Source of the DNA: an uncultured Acidimicrobiales bacterium | GTDB taxonomy: Bacteria > Actinomycetota > Acidimicrobiia > Acidimicrobiales > SHLQ01 | Assembly (NCBI GenBank): GCA_938041035.1 | Contig: CALHYX010000042.1 | Coordinates: forward strand, 1-64,000 | DNA length: 64,000 nucleotides | Reading direction: 5' to 3' | Shown: positions 27,608 to 35,415 of the stretch, piece after piece | How positions within the stretch are numbered: the stretch's first letter is position 1 | Layout of the letters: every line of letters begins with the position of its first letter | Made by a program: the position numbers and the translations under genes | The notes under the pieces: model-generated | Databases searched by the model: none | Told to the model about the DNA's origin: nothing | Seen by the model: only the letters and a program-made list of their open reading frames with translations

Positions 27608-29308
27608 GTGAGATTTCAACGCCTGCTGCTCGAAACCGGACAGGAAGCGACCTGGACGTCGCTCGACTTCCATCCCGCGATGACCGTGGTCACGGGTACG
27701 AACGACGCCAACCAGGGCGTTGTTCGGCGGGAGTTGATCAACTCATTGACCACCGGACGCAAGGGCGTGCACGTCGAGCTGCGCACCGACCGGGGCCGTT
27801 CCCTCGCTGTCATTCGCTCCGACAAGGCCGCGGACATGGTCCTCGACGCCGATCAGCAAGAAGATGTGACCGCCGAGTTCACCGCCGACGGCGCGATCGA
27901 TCTGTTGTCGGGTATGGGACTCGATCCCATCGCCTCCGCCATCGACATGGGAGTGGCCCGGGGTGAACTGATGCACCGCGGCGCCGACGACCGCGACCTC
28001 GACCGCCTCGCCCGACTCGACCAGGGTCTGCTGTTCGAGTTGGTCGAAGAGGTCAAGCGCACCACGGCGCTCGTGACCCAGACCGAGTCGGAGTTCCAGC
28101 AGTCGATCGCATCGGTGAACGCACCCAAGGAAAACCGCGAACAACTCGACGAAGCCGTCGAGGCCTACCACGAGATGGCCTACGACCAGTTCAGCGGGAG
28201 CAACAAGCGCACCGGGCTCTACTTCGCAATCGCGGCCGTCCTCGCCGCGCTCACCGCCGCCGGGCTCGTCCTGGCGACCTCGATCATCACGATCGCCGCG
28301 TTCGCGTTGGCGTTGGCCGCCGCGCTCTACACCGGATATCGCTTTCTCGAACCCAAGATGCAGGAACGCAAGTTCCGGTCCGCGGTCGCCGATTCCGGCG
28401 AGGACTCCCTCTTCAGCGCCCAGCTGGGCCGAGTCGACGGACTGCTCGAAAGCGGCGCCATTCGATCCCGCAAGCGCGAGGCGGTCGAGGCACGGGATCG
28501 GGCGCAGCAGGCCTGGGCCGACTTCACCGGCTCGGCCGATCTGAACTGGGTCGGCGAGAACCAGGAGCTCCTCGCACGAGCCGCCGAAATGCATCGCACC
28601 GCCGGACTCGATCCCTCCCAGGCCAGCGAGACCTTCGGGGCCCTCGTGGCGCGGCTGACCTTCGCCGCCGCCGAAGACCCGAAGCTCGAAGCGCTGCCGG
28701 TCATCATCGAGGAACCGTTCGAGGCCATGCGGGTCGAAGAGCGCCACGCGGCACTGCAGCTGCTTGCGATCACCGCCCAAAACCGCCAGCGCATCGTCGT
28801 CAGCAACGACCCCGAGGTCCTGCGCTGGGCCAAGGCCGGCGAAGCCGAGCAGTACCTGTCGATCCTCTCGCTGAGCCAGCCCGCTCCGGCCCCCGCCGCG
28901 CCCGCCCAGCCGGCCCCCGCATCTGCATCTGCATCTGCACCTGCACCTGCACCGGCTCCAGCACCCACCCAGACCGCGCCGGCTCCAGCAGCCACCCAGA
29001 TCGCGCCGGCTCCAGCACCCACCCAGGCCGCGCCGGCTCCAGCACCCACCCAGACCGCGCCGGCTCCAGCACCCACCCAGACCGCGCCTGCCCAGGCCGC
29101 GCCAGCGCAGCCGGCACCTGCACCTGCACCTGCCCCGGCTCCCGCCGCCGAGTCGGCGCCGGAGGCACCGGCCCCCGCACCGATGCCTGCGGTGATGAAC
29201 ACCACGTTGCCCGACATGCCAGCGACCCTGGCCGAGGCACTACCCGACCCGCTCGGCGATCCTCTCGCGAACCCGCTCGGCGACCCCCTCGGCCACCCGA
29301 CCAGCTAG
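27608..29308 (+). CDS. Degenerate SMC/RecN-like ATPase with central membrane hairpin and repeat tail
   Basis: A 566-residue protein I cannot name. The N-terminus resembles an SMC/RecF head (FQRLLLETGQ..FHPAMTVVTGTNDANQG), but the P-loop position lacks GKS/T. Near residue 365 IIEEPFEAMRVEERHAALQLL looks like a Walker B/D-loop, followed by QRIVVSNDPEVLRWA. Between these are two adjacent hydrophobic segments (about 205-245), a possible membrane hairpin, flanked by helical arms. From about residue 420 it is a Pro/Ala repeat tail that includes five copies of APAPTQTAP, ending in LGDPLANPLGDPLG. GTG 27608 begins the conserved part. Probably a structural or regulatory relative of SMC-like ATPases; nucleotide hydrolysis is doubtful. 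Confidence 0.6.
   Translation: MRFQRLLLETGQEATWTSLDFHPAMTVVTGTNDANQGVVRRELINSLTTGRKGVHVELRTDRGRSLAVIRSDKAADMVLDADQQEDVTAEFTADGAIDLLSGMGLDPIASAIDMGVARGELMHRGADDRDLDRLARLDQGLLFELVEEVKRTTALVTQTESEFQQSIASVNAPKENREQLDEAVEAYHEMAYDQFSGSNKRTGLYFAIAAVLAALTAAGLVLATSIITIAAFALALAAALYTGYRFLEPKMQERKFRSAVADSGEDSLFSAQLGRVDGLLESGAIRSRKREAVEARDRAQQAWADFTGSADLNWVGENQELLARAAEMHRTAGLDPSQASETFGALVARLTFAAAEDPKLEALPVIIEEPFEAMRVEERHAALQLLAITAQNRQRIVVSNDPEVLRWAKAGEAEQYLSILSLSQPAPAPAAPAQPAPASASASAPAPAPAPAPTQTAPAPAATQIAPAPAPTQAAPAPAPTQTAPAPAPTQTAPAQAAPAQPAPAPAPAPAPAAESAPEAPAPAPMPAVMNTTLPDMPATLAEALPDPLGDPLANPLGDPLGHPTS
28953..29087. repeat. Five 27-bp tandem repeats (minisatellite)
   Basis: Five consecutive 27-bp units, each starting CGGCTCCAGCA, run from 28953 to 29087 in frame with the surrounding gene. 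Units 1, 4 and 5 are identical and units 2 and 3 differ by one to two bases. They are preceded by ATCTGC/ACCTGC hexamer repeats (28921-28952). Confidence 0.92.
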
Positions 29309-29352
29309 CGACGCCGGCCCTCGGTGCAGACGGGCCCAGCTGTGAAAACGGC

Positions 29353-29383
29353 AATCGCCAGGCCCCGAAGAGACCTGGCGATT
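29353..29383. terminator. Bidirectional terminator
   Basis: AATCGCCAGG (29353-29362) pairs perfectly with CCTGGCGATT (29374-29383). On the minus strand it is followed by GCCGTTTTC, fitting the end of the tRNA-Tyr transcript; on the plus strand it follows the ATPase-like gene. Confidence 0.75.
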
Positions 29384-29388
29384 TCGCG

Positions 29389-29470
29389 TGGGCCGGGGAG
29401 GATTTGAACCTCCGAAGGCAATGCCGACGGGTTTACAGCCCGTTCCCTTTGGCCACTCGGGCACCGACCC
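29389..29470 (-). tRNA. tRNA-Tyr (GTA anticodon)
   Basis: 82-nt class II cloverleaf: acceptor GGGTCGG/CCGGCCC with one T-G pair, anticodon stem ACGGG/CCCGT with loop CTGTAAA (anticodon GTA), a long variable arm, T-arm GGTTCAAATCC, discriminator A. Confidence 0.95.
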
Positions 29471-29506
29471 GCGAAGCGTTGAGGATAGCGGGAAAAGACG
29501 AATCCG

Positions 29507-30004
29507 CTAGTTGGATTCGGTAAGGATCTTCTGCAGGATCATCACGTCGAGCCACCGACCAAACTTGCGACCCACCTGGCGTTCCACCCCGACGGGGGAA
29601 AAGCCGAGCGATTCGTGCAGCCGTATCGACGCCTCCTGCCCGACCACAATCTTGGCGAAGACGGCGTGGAAGCCGTGGCGTTCGGCCACGTCGAGGAGTT
29701 CGGTCAGCAGCGCCTGGCCCAGCCCCTGACCGTGGTAGTCGGGGTGCAGATAGATGCTGTCCTCGACCGAGGTCCGGTAGGCGGCGCGTTGTCGGTACGG
29801 CGAGAGGCTGGCGAAACCGGCCACCACCCCATCGACCTCGGCCACCAGCACCACGTGCACGCCGCTCCGGTCGCGCAAACGCTCGGTCTGTTCCGCCAGC
29901 GTCAACGGCTCGATCTCGGTGGTGATGGTCGAGTCCGTCACGTACGGGTTGTAGATCAGACGAATCGCTTCGGCATCGTCGACCGTCGCGCTGCGGATCT
30001 CCAC
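29507..30004 (-). CDS. GNAT acetyltransferase, phosphinothricin acetyltransferase-like
   Basis: A 165-residue GNAT enzyme transferring acetyl from acetyl-CoA to an amine. It has the coenzyme-A motif YHGQGLGQALL and the overall pattern of the PAT/Bar subfamily (RSATVDDAEAIRLIYNPYV at the start, SVEDSIYLHPDYHG in the middle). Subfamily members acetylate phosphinothricin, methionine derivatives or other small amines; the substrate here is not known. GTG start at 30004 shares one base with the yajQ stop, so the two genes are co-transcribed. Confidence 0.82.
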   Translation of the reverse strand: MEIRSATVDDAEAIRLIYNPYVTDSTITTEIEPLTLAEQTERLRDRSGVHVVLVAEVDGVVAGFASLSPYRQRAAYRTSVEDSIYLHPDYHGQGLGQALLTELLDVAERHGFHAVFAKIVVGQEASIRLHESLGFSPVGVERQVGRKFGRWLDVMILQKILTESN

Positions 30005-30492
30005 TAGTCCCGAAAATTGTTGAACTGCAACGGAAGGCCGAAGTCCTCGCCCTTCAGCGCGGCGATGACCTCCTGAAGGTGATCGCGCTTTTTGCCCTGA
30101 ACCCGAAGCTGGTCGCCCTGGGTGGACGATTGGATGCCCTTCAGCCCCAGGCCTTTGATGAACTTGTTGAGCTCCTTGGCCTTCTCCGAGCTGATACCCG
30201 CCTGAAGGGTCGCGCTCTGCCGCACCGTCGCGCCAGACGCCTCCTCCACCGAGCCGTAGTCGAGCACCTTCAGCGACACCTTGCGCTTGACCAGTTTTTC
30301 CTCGAGCACCTGGCGCAGGGCGATCAGTCGATCCTCACTCGACGACGCCATGGCGATCGCCGACTCGTTCAACTCGACCGAGGAGTTCGTGTCCTTGAAG
30401 TCATAGCGCTGGGACACCTCTCGGGCGGCCTGATCGACCGCGTTGCGCACCTCTTGCATGTCGACTTCGGACACCACGTCAAAGGTGGGCAT
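30004..30492 (-). CDS. YajQ family nucleotide-binding protein
   Basis: A 162-residue YajQ/UPF0234 protein (MPTFDVVSEVDMQEVRNAVDQAAREVSQRYDFKDT...). The family has two ferredoxin-like folds; members bind nucleotides, and in Xanthomonas one binds cyclic di-GMP. AGGAG precedes the ATG at good spacing. Downstream of acs and directly coupled to the acetyltransferase gene. Confidence 0.93.
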   Translation of the reverse strand: MPTFDVVSEVDMQEVRNAVDQAAREVSQRYDFKDTNSSVELNESAIAMASSSEDRLIALRQVLEEKLVKRKVSLKVLDYGSVEEASGATVRQSATLQAGISSEKAKELNKFIKGLGLKGIQSSTQGDQLRVQGKKRDHLQEVIAALKGEDFGLPLQFNNFRD

Positions 30493-30524
30493 CGGTTCTG
30501 TCTCCTGTTGTTGAGCTGTTGTAC

Positions 30525-30545
30525 GACACCGGACCCGCCGGTGTC
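30525..30545 (-). other. Hairpin at the acs stop codon
   Basis: GACACCGG (30525-30532) pairs with CCGGTGTC (30538-30545), an 8-bp stem with a five-base loop that overlaps the acs stop. There is no T-run after it, so it is more likely an mRNA processing or stability element than a terminator. Confidence 0.4.
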
Positions 30546-32535
30546 AGTCTTCGTCGGCCGCGTCCGCCGCGCCGGCCCGAATCGCCTCGACGACATTGGC
30601 ATCGGCGAGCGTGGTGGTATCGCCAAGGTCGCGGCCTTCAGCGACATCGCGCAGCAGACGGCGCATGATCTTTCCGCTGCGGGTCTTGGGCAGGTCGCTG
30701 ACCAGGAACACCGCCTTCGGGCGGGCGATGGCCCCCAACTTTGTCGCCACGTGCTGGCGAACCTCCTCGCGCAGTTCGTCGCTCGGCTCGTGGGTACCGC
30801 GGAGAATCGTGTAGCCGATGATGGCCTGGCCGGTCGTTTCATCGGCCGCGCCGACCACGGCCGCCTCAGCCACCGCCGGATGGTCCACAAGCGCCGATTC
30901 GATCTCGGTGGTGGAGATTCGGTGACCCGAGATGTTCATCACATCGTCGACCCGCCCGAGCAGCCACAGGTACCCATCGCTGTCGAGTTTGGCCCCGTCG
31001 CCCGCGAAGTAGCGGCCGGCGAACCGGCTCCAGTACGTCTCGGCATACCGTTCGGGGTCGCCCCAGATACCGCGCAGCATCGATGGCCACGGCCGGGCGA
31101 TGGTGAGGTAGCCGCCCCCTTCGGTGACCGGGTTGCCCTCGTCGTCGACCAGCTCGGCGAACACGCCGGGAATCGCGCTGCAGGCCGAGCCCGGCTTGGT
31201 CACCGTTACGCCGGGCAGCGGCGAGATCATGTGGCCACCGGTTTCGGTCTGCCACCAGGTGTCGACGATCGGTCGGGTACTGCCACCGATGTGTTCGTGG
31301 TACCACATCCACGCTTCGGGGTTGATTGGTTCGCCCACCGTGCCGAGCACGCGCAGCGACGACAGGTCGTGGCGTTCGACCTCTTGGGCACCCCACCGCA
31401 TGAACGTCCGGATCGCGGTCGGCGCCGTGTAGAACTGCGTGACCCCGTAACGCTCGATGATGTCCCAGAGCCGGTCCTTGGACCACGCGGCCCGATCGCC
31501 TTGGCGCTGCTCCTCGCGCGGCGTGTCGGGGGTGCCTTCGTACATCACCGACGTGCAGCCGTTGGCCAGTGGCCCGTAGACGATGTAGCTGTGGCCGGTG
31601 ACCCAACCAATGTCGGCCGCGCACCAGTACACATCGGTCTCGGGCTGGAGGTCGAAGACGTACTTGTGGGTGAAGCACACCTGGGTGAGGTAACCACCCG
31701 TCGTGTGCATGATGCCCTTGGGCTTGGCCGTCGTGCCCGAGGTGTACAGCAGGTACAGCAGTTGCTCGCTGTCCATGGGTTCGGCCGGGCAGTCCGGGTC
31801 GGCACTCGCCATCAGATCGTGCCACCAGTGATCCCGGCCCTCGACCATTTCGACGTCGGTGTCGCAACGGTTGACCACGACCACGTCGGTGACCGTGGTG
31901 CACAGCGGTAGCGCGGCGTCAACGTTCACCTTGAGCGCCGAAGGTTCGCCGCGCCGGTAGCCGGCGTCGGCGGTGATGATGACCTTGGCCTCGGCGTCGT
32001 TGCATCGATCCGAGATGGCGTCGGGGGAAAACCCACCGAACACGACGGAGTGAGCCACCCCGATGCGGGTGCACGCCAGCATCGCCACCGGCAGTTCGAG
32101 AATCATCGGCATGTAGATGGCGACCCGGTCGCCCTTGGCCAACCCGAGCCCCAACAACACGTTGGCGAACTTCTGGACGTCGGCCAGCAGGTCGGCGTAG
32201 GAAACGGTGCGGGTGTCCCCCGGCTCCCCCTCCCAGTGGAAGGCGACCTTGTCGCCCTTGCCGGCTTCCACGTGGCGGTCGAGACAGTTGTACGACAGGT
32301 TGAGTTCGCCGCCGACGAACCACTTGGCGAAGGGCAGTTGCCAGTCGAGCACGGTGTCGAAGTCCTTCGACCAACTCACGAGCTCCCGGGCGTACCGGGC
32401 CCAAAACGCTTCGTAGTCAGCTTCAGCCTCGTCATAAAGCGAGCGATCGACGGCCAGAGCAGAGGCGACGAAATCCGACGGAGGCGGGAAGGTCCGTTGC
32501 TCGTTTTCGTAGACCTCGATGGCTTGATCGCTCAT
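30544..32535 (-). CDS. acs: Acetyl-CoA synthetase
   Basis: Makes acetyl-CoA from acetate, CoA and ATP via acetyl-AMP. The 663-residue protein carries the adenylation motifs LLYTSGTTAKPKGIMH, WWQTETGGHMISP and the C-terminal KTRSGKIMRRLLRD, whose lysine is the regulatory acetylation site in this family. ATG 32535 (MSDQAIEVYENE) follows GAGGGA; the upstream frame is not conserved. Divergent from mscL, with yajQ and an acetyltransferase downstream. Confidence 0.96.
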   Translation of the reverse strand: MSDQAIEVYENEQRTFPPPSDFVASALAVDRSLYDEAEADYEAFWARYARELVSWSKDFDTVLDWQLPFAKWFVGGELNLSYNCLDRHVEAGKGDKVAFHWEGEPGDTRTVSYADLLADVQKFANVLLGLGLAKGDRVAIYMPMILELPVAMLACTRIGVAHSVVFGGFSPDAISDRCNDAEAKVIITADAGYRRGEPSALKVNVDAALPLCTTVTDVVVVNRCDTDVEMVEGRDHWWHDLMASADPDCPAEPMDSEQLLYLLYTSGTTAKPKGIMHTTGGYLTQVCFTHKYVFDLQPETDVYWCAADIGWVTGHSYIVYGPLANGCTSVMYEGTPDTPREEQRQGDRAAWSKDRLWDIIERYGVTQFYTAPTAIRTFMRWGAQEVERHDLSSLRVLGTVGEPINPEAWMWYHEHIGGSTRPIVDTWWQTETGGHMISPLPGVTVTKPGSACSAIPGVFAELVDDEGNPVTEGGGYLTIARPWPSMLRGIWGDPERYAETYWSRFAGRYFAGDGAKLDSDGYLWLLGRVDDVMNISGHRISTTEIESALVDHPAVAEAAVVGAADETTGQAIIGYTILRGTHEPSDELREEVRQHVATKLGAIARPKAVFLVSDLPKTRSGKIMRRLLRDVAEGRDLGDTTTLADANVVEAIRAGAADAADED

Positions 32536-32696
32536 GCGTTCCCTCAGTGTGCAGCACGTTGCTCGTGGAGATTTCCTAGCAAAAATTGTTGATGGTTGAA
32601 CAGGCCGCACGCACGGTTGCACCGGCGCCACCCACGGCGGTCGGCGGGGCATTCGGGAAAAAGGGGTAAAGAGTCGATAGGGTTCCCGGTGGGCTT

Positions 32697-32753
32697 CTCC
32701 GGAGTTGGTTTCGATCAACCCCGGAGTGTGGGAGACATCGGCTTGTTCAAGCC
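32697..32753 (+). other. Structured leader upstream of mscL
   Basis: Two hairpins lie in the 246-bp acs-mscL gap. The first is CTCCGG-A-GTTG (32697-32707) with CAAC-C-CCGGAG (32716-32726), ten pairs around one symmetric mismatch. The second is GGCTT/AAGCC with a four-base loop at 32740-32753. They sit 30-85 bases before the mscL start, so they would be in its mRNA leader. I could not match them to a known riboswitch. Confidence 0.4.
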
Positions 32754-32781
32754 ACCATCCGCTTAGGGAGAAAAACAAACA

Positions 32782-33141
32782 ATGATTTCCGAATTTAAAG
32801 AGTTCCTCGAGAAGTTCAACGTGATTCCGGTCGCCGTTGGTCTCGTCCTCGCCTTGGCCGTATTGCCATTGGTGGAGGCGGTCGTCAACTTCGTCATGTC
32901 GATCGTTGGCGCGCTCGCCGGCGGCGAGGTCAACTTTGATGATCTCACCTTCAGCCTGCGTGACGGCAGCGTGCCTTACGGCGCACTGATCACCGCGATC
33001 ATCACCTTCTTGATGATTGCGTTCGTCGTGTTCATGATCGTGAAGGCCCTCAACAAGGCCGGCGCTCAGACCGCGCTCAACGCGACGCCGGACCAGGCGC
33101 TGCTGACCGAGATTCGCGACCTGCTCAAGTCGGGCCGCTAG
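32782..33141 (+). CDS. mscL: Large-conductance mechanosensitive channel MscL
   Basis: Homopentameric membrane channel that opens under turgor to release solutes on osmotic downshock. The 119-residue protein has the N-terminal amphipathic segment (ISEFKEFLEKFNVIPVAVGLVLALAVLPLVEAVV, TM1), a periplasmic loop and TM2 (ALITAIITFLMIAFVVFMIVKALNKA). TM1 is more divergent from the usual GNVVDLAVGVVIG than expected. GGGAG lies 11 bases upstream of the ATG. A terminator follows directly. Confidence 0.85.
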   Translation: MISEFKEFLEKFNVIPVAVGLVLALAVLPLVEAVVNFVMSIVGALAGGEVNFDDLTFSLRDGSVPYGALITAIITFLMIAFVVFMIVKALNKAGAQTALNATPDQALLTEIRDLLKSGR

Positions 33142-33160
33142 TCTCCCGTTTCACTTCGAG

Positions 33161-33186
33161 AGGGCGGTCGCTTCGGCGGCCGCCCT
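33161..33186 (+). terminator. Terminator after mscL
   Basis: An 11-bp stem (33161-33171 with 33176-33186, one G-U pair) closed by a TTCG loop lies 20 bp after the mscL stop, followed by TTCGGCGTTTT. It may also end the convergent TetR transcript. Confidence 0.8.
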
Positions 33187-33205
33187 TTCGGCGTTTTGGG
33201 CCGGT

Positions 33206-33859
33206 TCAGCCCTTGGGCAGGAAGCGGTGCTCTACTCCGGCGATCAGGGTCGCCAAACCGGACGTGAAGCGTTGCTCCGGCGTCCAGGCGAGACAGGCCG
33301 CCTGGAAGTCCGCCAGCTCCCGTTCGATATCGCTGGTGGGTTCGGGCAACTTGAGTTCGAACTCGCGCATGATGCCGAGTTCCTGGCGGACGATGCCGTT
33401 CAGCCACGACGTGGCGGTCGTGAACGCAATGGCGGCGTCTTTGGTCGACAATCCCGCCTTGGTGAAGATCCGGTAGGCCGCCAACAACAGGTCCGTACCC
33501 AGCTGCCCCTGCGCGTCGCGGGTGGTGATCAGCTCGATCAGGTTGGGGTGGCGGAGCGCATGGGTGCGCCAAGCCGAGCACAGCGCGTGGGCGTCGTCTT
33601 GCCAATCCGATTCGGCGTCGGGTTGATACGACCCCAACACCTCGCCCACGAAGGACTCCACGATGGCGTCGAACAGATCTTCTTTGTTCTCGACGTGGTT
33701 GTAGAGCGACATCGCCTCGACATCGAGCTCGGCTCCGAGCTTGCGCATCGAGAGCTTGGCGAGCCCGTGGGTGTCCACAAAGGCGATCGCGGCCTCAGCG
33801 ATGCGATGCCGACTCAGCGGCACTCGGGGCTTCTCGTTGACCACAGGCTTCCTGTACAC
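33206..33859 (-). CDS. TetR-family transcriptional regulator
   Basis: A 217-residue regulator with an N-terminal helix-turn-helix (LSMRKLGAELDVEAMSLYNHVENKEDL, about 35-62) and a C-terminal domain of the TetR_C type (LCSAWRTHALRHPNLIELITTRD, then a helical region). The first start is GTG 33859; GTG 33844 is an alternative. Convergent with mscL; the target is not evident. Confidence 0.85.
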   Translation of the reverse strand: MYRKPVVNEKPRVPLSRHRIAEAAIAFVDTHGLAKLSMRKLGAELDVEAMSLYNHVENKEDLFDAIVESFVGEVLGSYQPDAESDWQDDAHALCSAWRTHALRHPNLIELITTRDAQGQLGTDLLLAAYRIFTKAGLSTKDAAIAFTTATSWLNGIVRQELGIMREFELKLPEPTSDIERELADFQAACLAWTPEQRFTSGLATLIAGVEHRFLPKG

Positions 33860-33957
33860 GCAGCGGATGAACGGAGTCAGCCTAGGACAAGTTGTGCCGG
33901 TGGGCTGGCCGACTAACCTACCGAAGCGATTTTTGGACCGGACAATCCGGCGCCGGT

Positions 33958-34206
33958 TTAGACCGTGGCGCGCAGGTTGAGCAGCCGGTTCTCGACCGTG
34001 CCCGCCTTGACACCGATCGCCTCGGCGAGGGTGCGCAGGTCGTCGTGGCGAAGGTCGAGCGCCGTCCCTCGGCGGGTGCGATCCAGCAACCGGAGATAGG
34101 ACTCGAGGACGGTGTCGACCGACCGGACGATGGGAAGGCCGATGGATTCAGAACCCATGGCAATACAGACCGAGTCGATAACGAGGGGGGCGCGTCGTTC
34201 AACCAC
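33958..34206 (-). CDS. Small HTH-like hypothetical protein
   Basis: An 82-residue protein whose C-terminal half, LLDRTRRGTALDLRHDDLRTLAEAIGVKAGTVENRLLNLRATV, reads like a small helix-turn-helix (LAEAIGVKAGTVENRL). The N-terminus may begin at GTG 34206 or at ATG 34158. I do not recognise a named family. Divergent from the MidA-type methyltransferase gene; symmetric DNA elements lie just upstream. Confidence 0.55.
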   Translation of the reverse strand: MVERRAPLVIDSVCIAMGSESIGLPIVRSVDTVLESYLRLLDRTRRGTALDLRHDDLRTLAEAIGVKAGTVENRLLNLRATV

Positions 34207-34210
34207 GACT

Positions 34211-34265
34211 ACCGGTGTACCGGTTCACCAACCGTCGCGCAAGGGCCGAATGACCTTTGGGGTCA
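34211..34265. promoter_or_regulatory. Symmetric elements in the divergent promoter
   Basis: Two ACCGGT palindromes two bases apart (34211-34216, 34219-34224) and an inverted repeat TGACC-N5-GGTCA (34251-34265) lie between the small HTH-like gene and the methyltransferase gene. They could be operators; this is inferred from position and symmetry. Confidence 0.3.
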
Positions 34266-34341
34266 CTGTTCACAAAGTGGAAACCAACCGCGGTGGTCGT
34301 TCACCGCCCAGCCCCGTCGGCGCGGCTTGTACCCTGCGGGG

Positions 34342-35373
34342 GTGTCGACGCTGTCCTCGCTGCTCCGCGACCGAATCGACGAGCAGGGTCCACTCCCGTT
34401 CTCGACCTTTATGGATCTGGCCCTGTACCACCCTGACCTGGGGTTTTATGCCACCTCTGGGCAGGCCGGGCGCCGGGGTGACTTCGTAACCAGCGTCGAG
34501 GTGGGGCCCCTGTTCGGCCAGGTGATGGCCGATTATCTCGACCGCCTGTGGACCGAACTCGGCCGACCCGCCCCGTTCACCATCGTCGACGCCGGCGCCG
34601 GGCCCGGCACCCTCGCTCGCACCATTCGCGCCGCCGGTCCGGCCTGTGCCGAGGCGCTCGACTACGTGGCGGTCGAGCGCAGCGCGCACCAGCGCAGCCA
34701 GCACCCCGATGGCATCCGCTCGCTGCCCGATCTGCCGACCGCGCCGATCGTCGGGGCCATCGTCGCCAACGAGTTGCTCGACAACCTGGCGTTCGAGATC
34801 GTGCACTGGGATATCGAGGTCGGTTTCCGCCAGGTCGCGGTCATGGTGGACTCCGCGGGTGAGTTCGCCGAGGTCCTCACCCCGACGGAGTTCAACGATC
34901 CGGCCTTCGACCCGGGCGAGGCCCGCTCGGCGCGTCTCGTCTGGCAACCGGCGGCCACCCGGTGGTTGCAAACGGCGCTCGATCTGGTCGAACGCGGGCG
35001 GGTGCTCGTCCTCGACTACACCAACCGATCGGTGTACGCCGATCACCGGGCGGCCTCACCGATCCGCACGTACCGCGATCACCGCTCCGGTAGTGGTCCA
35101 CTCGATCGACCCGGCGAACAGGACATCACCGCCGACGTGCAGGTCCGCGACCTCATCGCCGTCGAGCCGCCCGCGCTCATCGCGACCCAGGCGGACTGGC
35201 TTCGCGCCAACGGTATCGATGACCTGGTCGCCGAGGGTAAACGCGTCTGGGCCGACCGGGCGGGCATCGGCGACCTCGCCGCGCTGAAGGCGCGCAGCCG
35301 CATCGGTGAAGCCGAAGCGCTGCTGGACCCCGACGGACTGGGCGCCTTTACCGTGCTGGAGTGGCGCCGCTAA
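34342..35373 (+). CDS. SAM-dependent methyltransferase, MidA/NDUFAF7 family
   Basis: A 343-residue class I methyltransferase. Family landmarks: GPLPFSTFMDLALYHPDLGFYA near the start, GDFVTSVEVGPLFGQVMADYL, the SAM loop VDAGAGPGTLARTI and the IVANELLDNLAFEIV segment. The eukaryotic relative NDUFAF7/MidA methylates an arginine in the 49-kDa (NuoD-type) subunit of complex I. Here the gene sits convergently next to the first nuo operon, an attractive but unproven link. GTG 34342 begins the conserved region. Confidence 0.87.
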   Translation: MSTLSSLLRDRIDEQGPLPFSTFMDLALYHPDLGFYATSGQAGRRGDFVTSVEVGPLFGQVMADYLDRLWTELGRPAPFTIVDAGAGPGTLARTIRAAGPACAEALDYVAVERSAHQRSQHPDGIRSLPDLPTAPIVGAIVANELLDNLAFEIVHWDIEVGFRQVAVMVDSAGEFAEVLTPTEFNDPAFDPGEARSARLVWQPAATRWLQTALDLVERGRVLVLDYTNRSVYADHRAASPIRTYRDHRSGSGPLDRPGEQDITADVQVRDLIAVEPPALIATQADWLRANGIDDLVAEGKRVWADRAGIGDLAALKARSRIGEAEALLDPDGLGAFTVLEWRR

Positions 35374-35415
35374 ACCTGGTTGGTCAGCCCTGGGTTAACT
35401 CAGCGCCGGGTTGGT

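Noticed and set aside
28880..29150. Tandem repeats considered as a CRISPR array
   Set aside because: The 27-bp units are directly adjacent without spacers and stay in frame as a Pro/Ala tail.
32536..32781. c-di-AMP (ydaO-type) riboswitch upstream of mscL
   Set aside because: I could not find the conserved core segments; only generic hairpins are visible.
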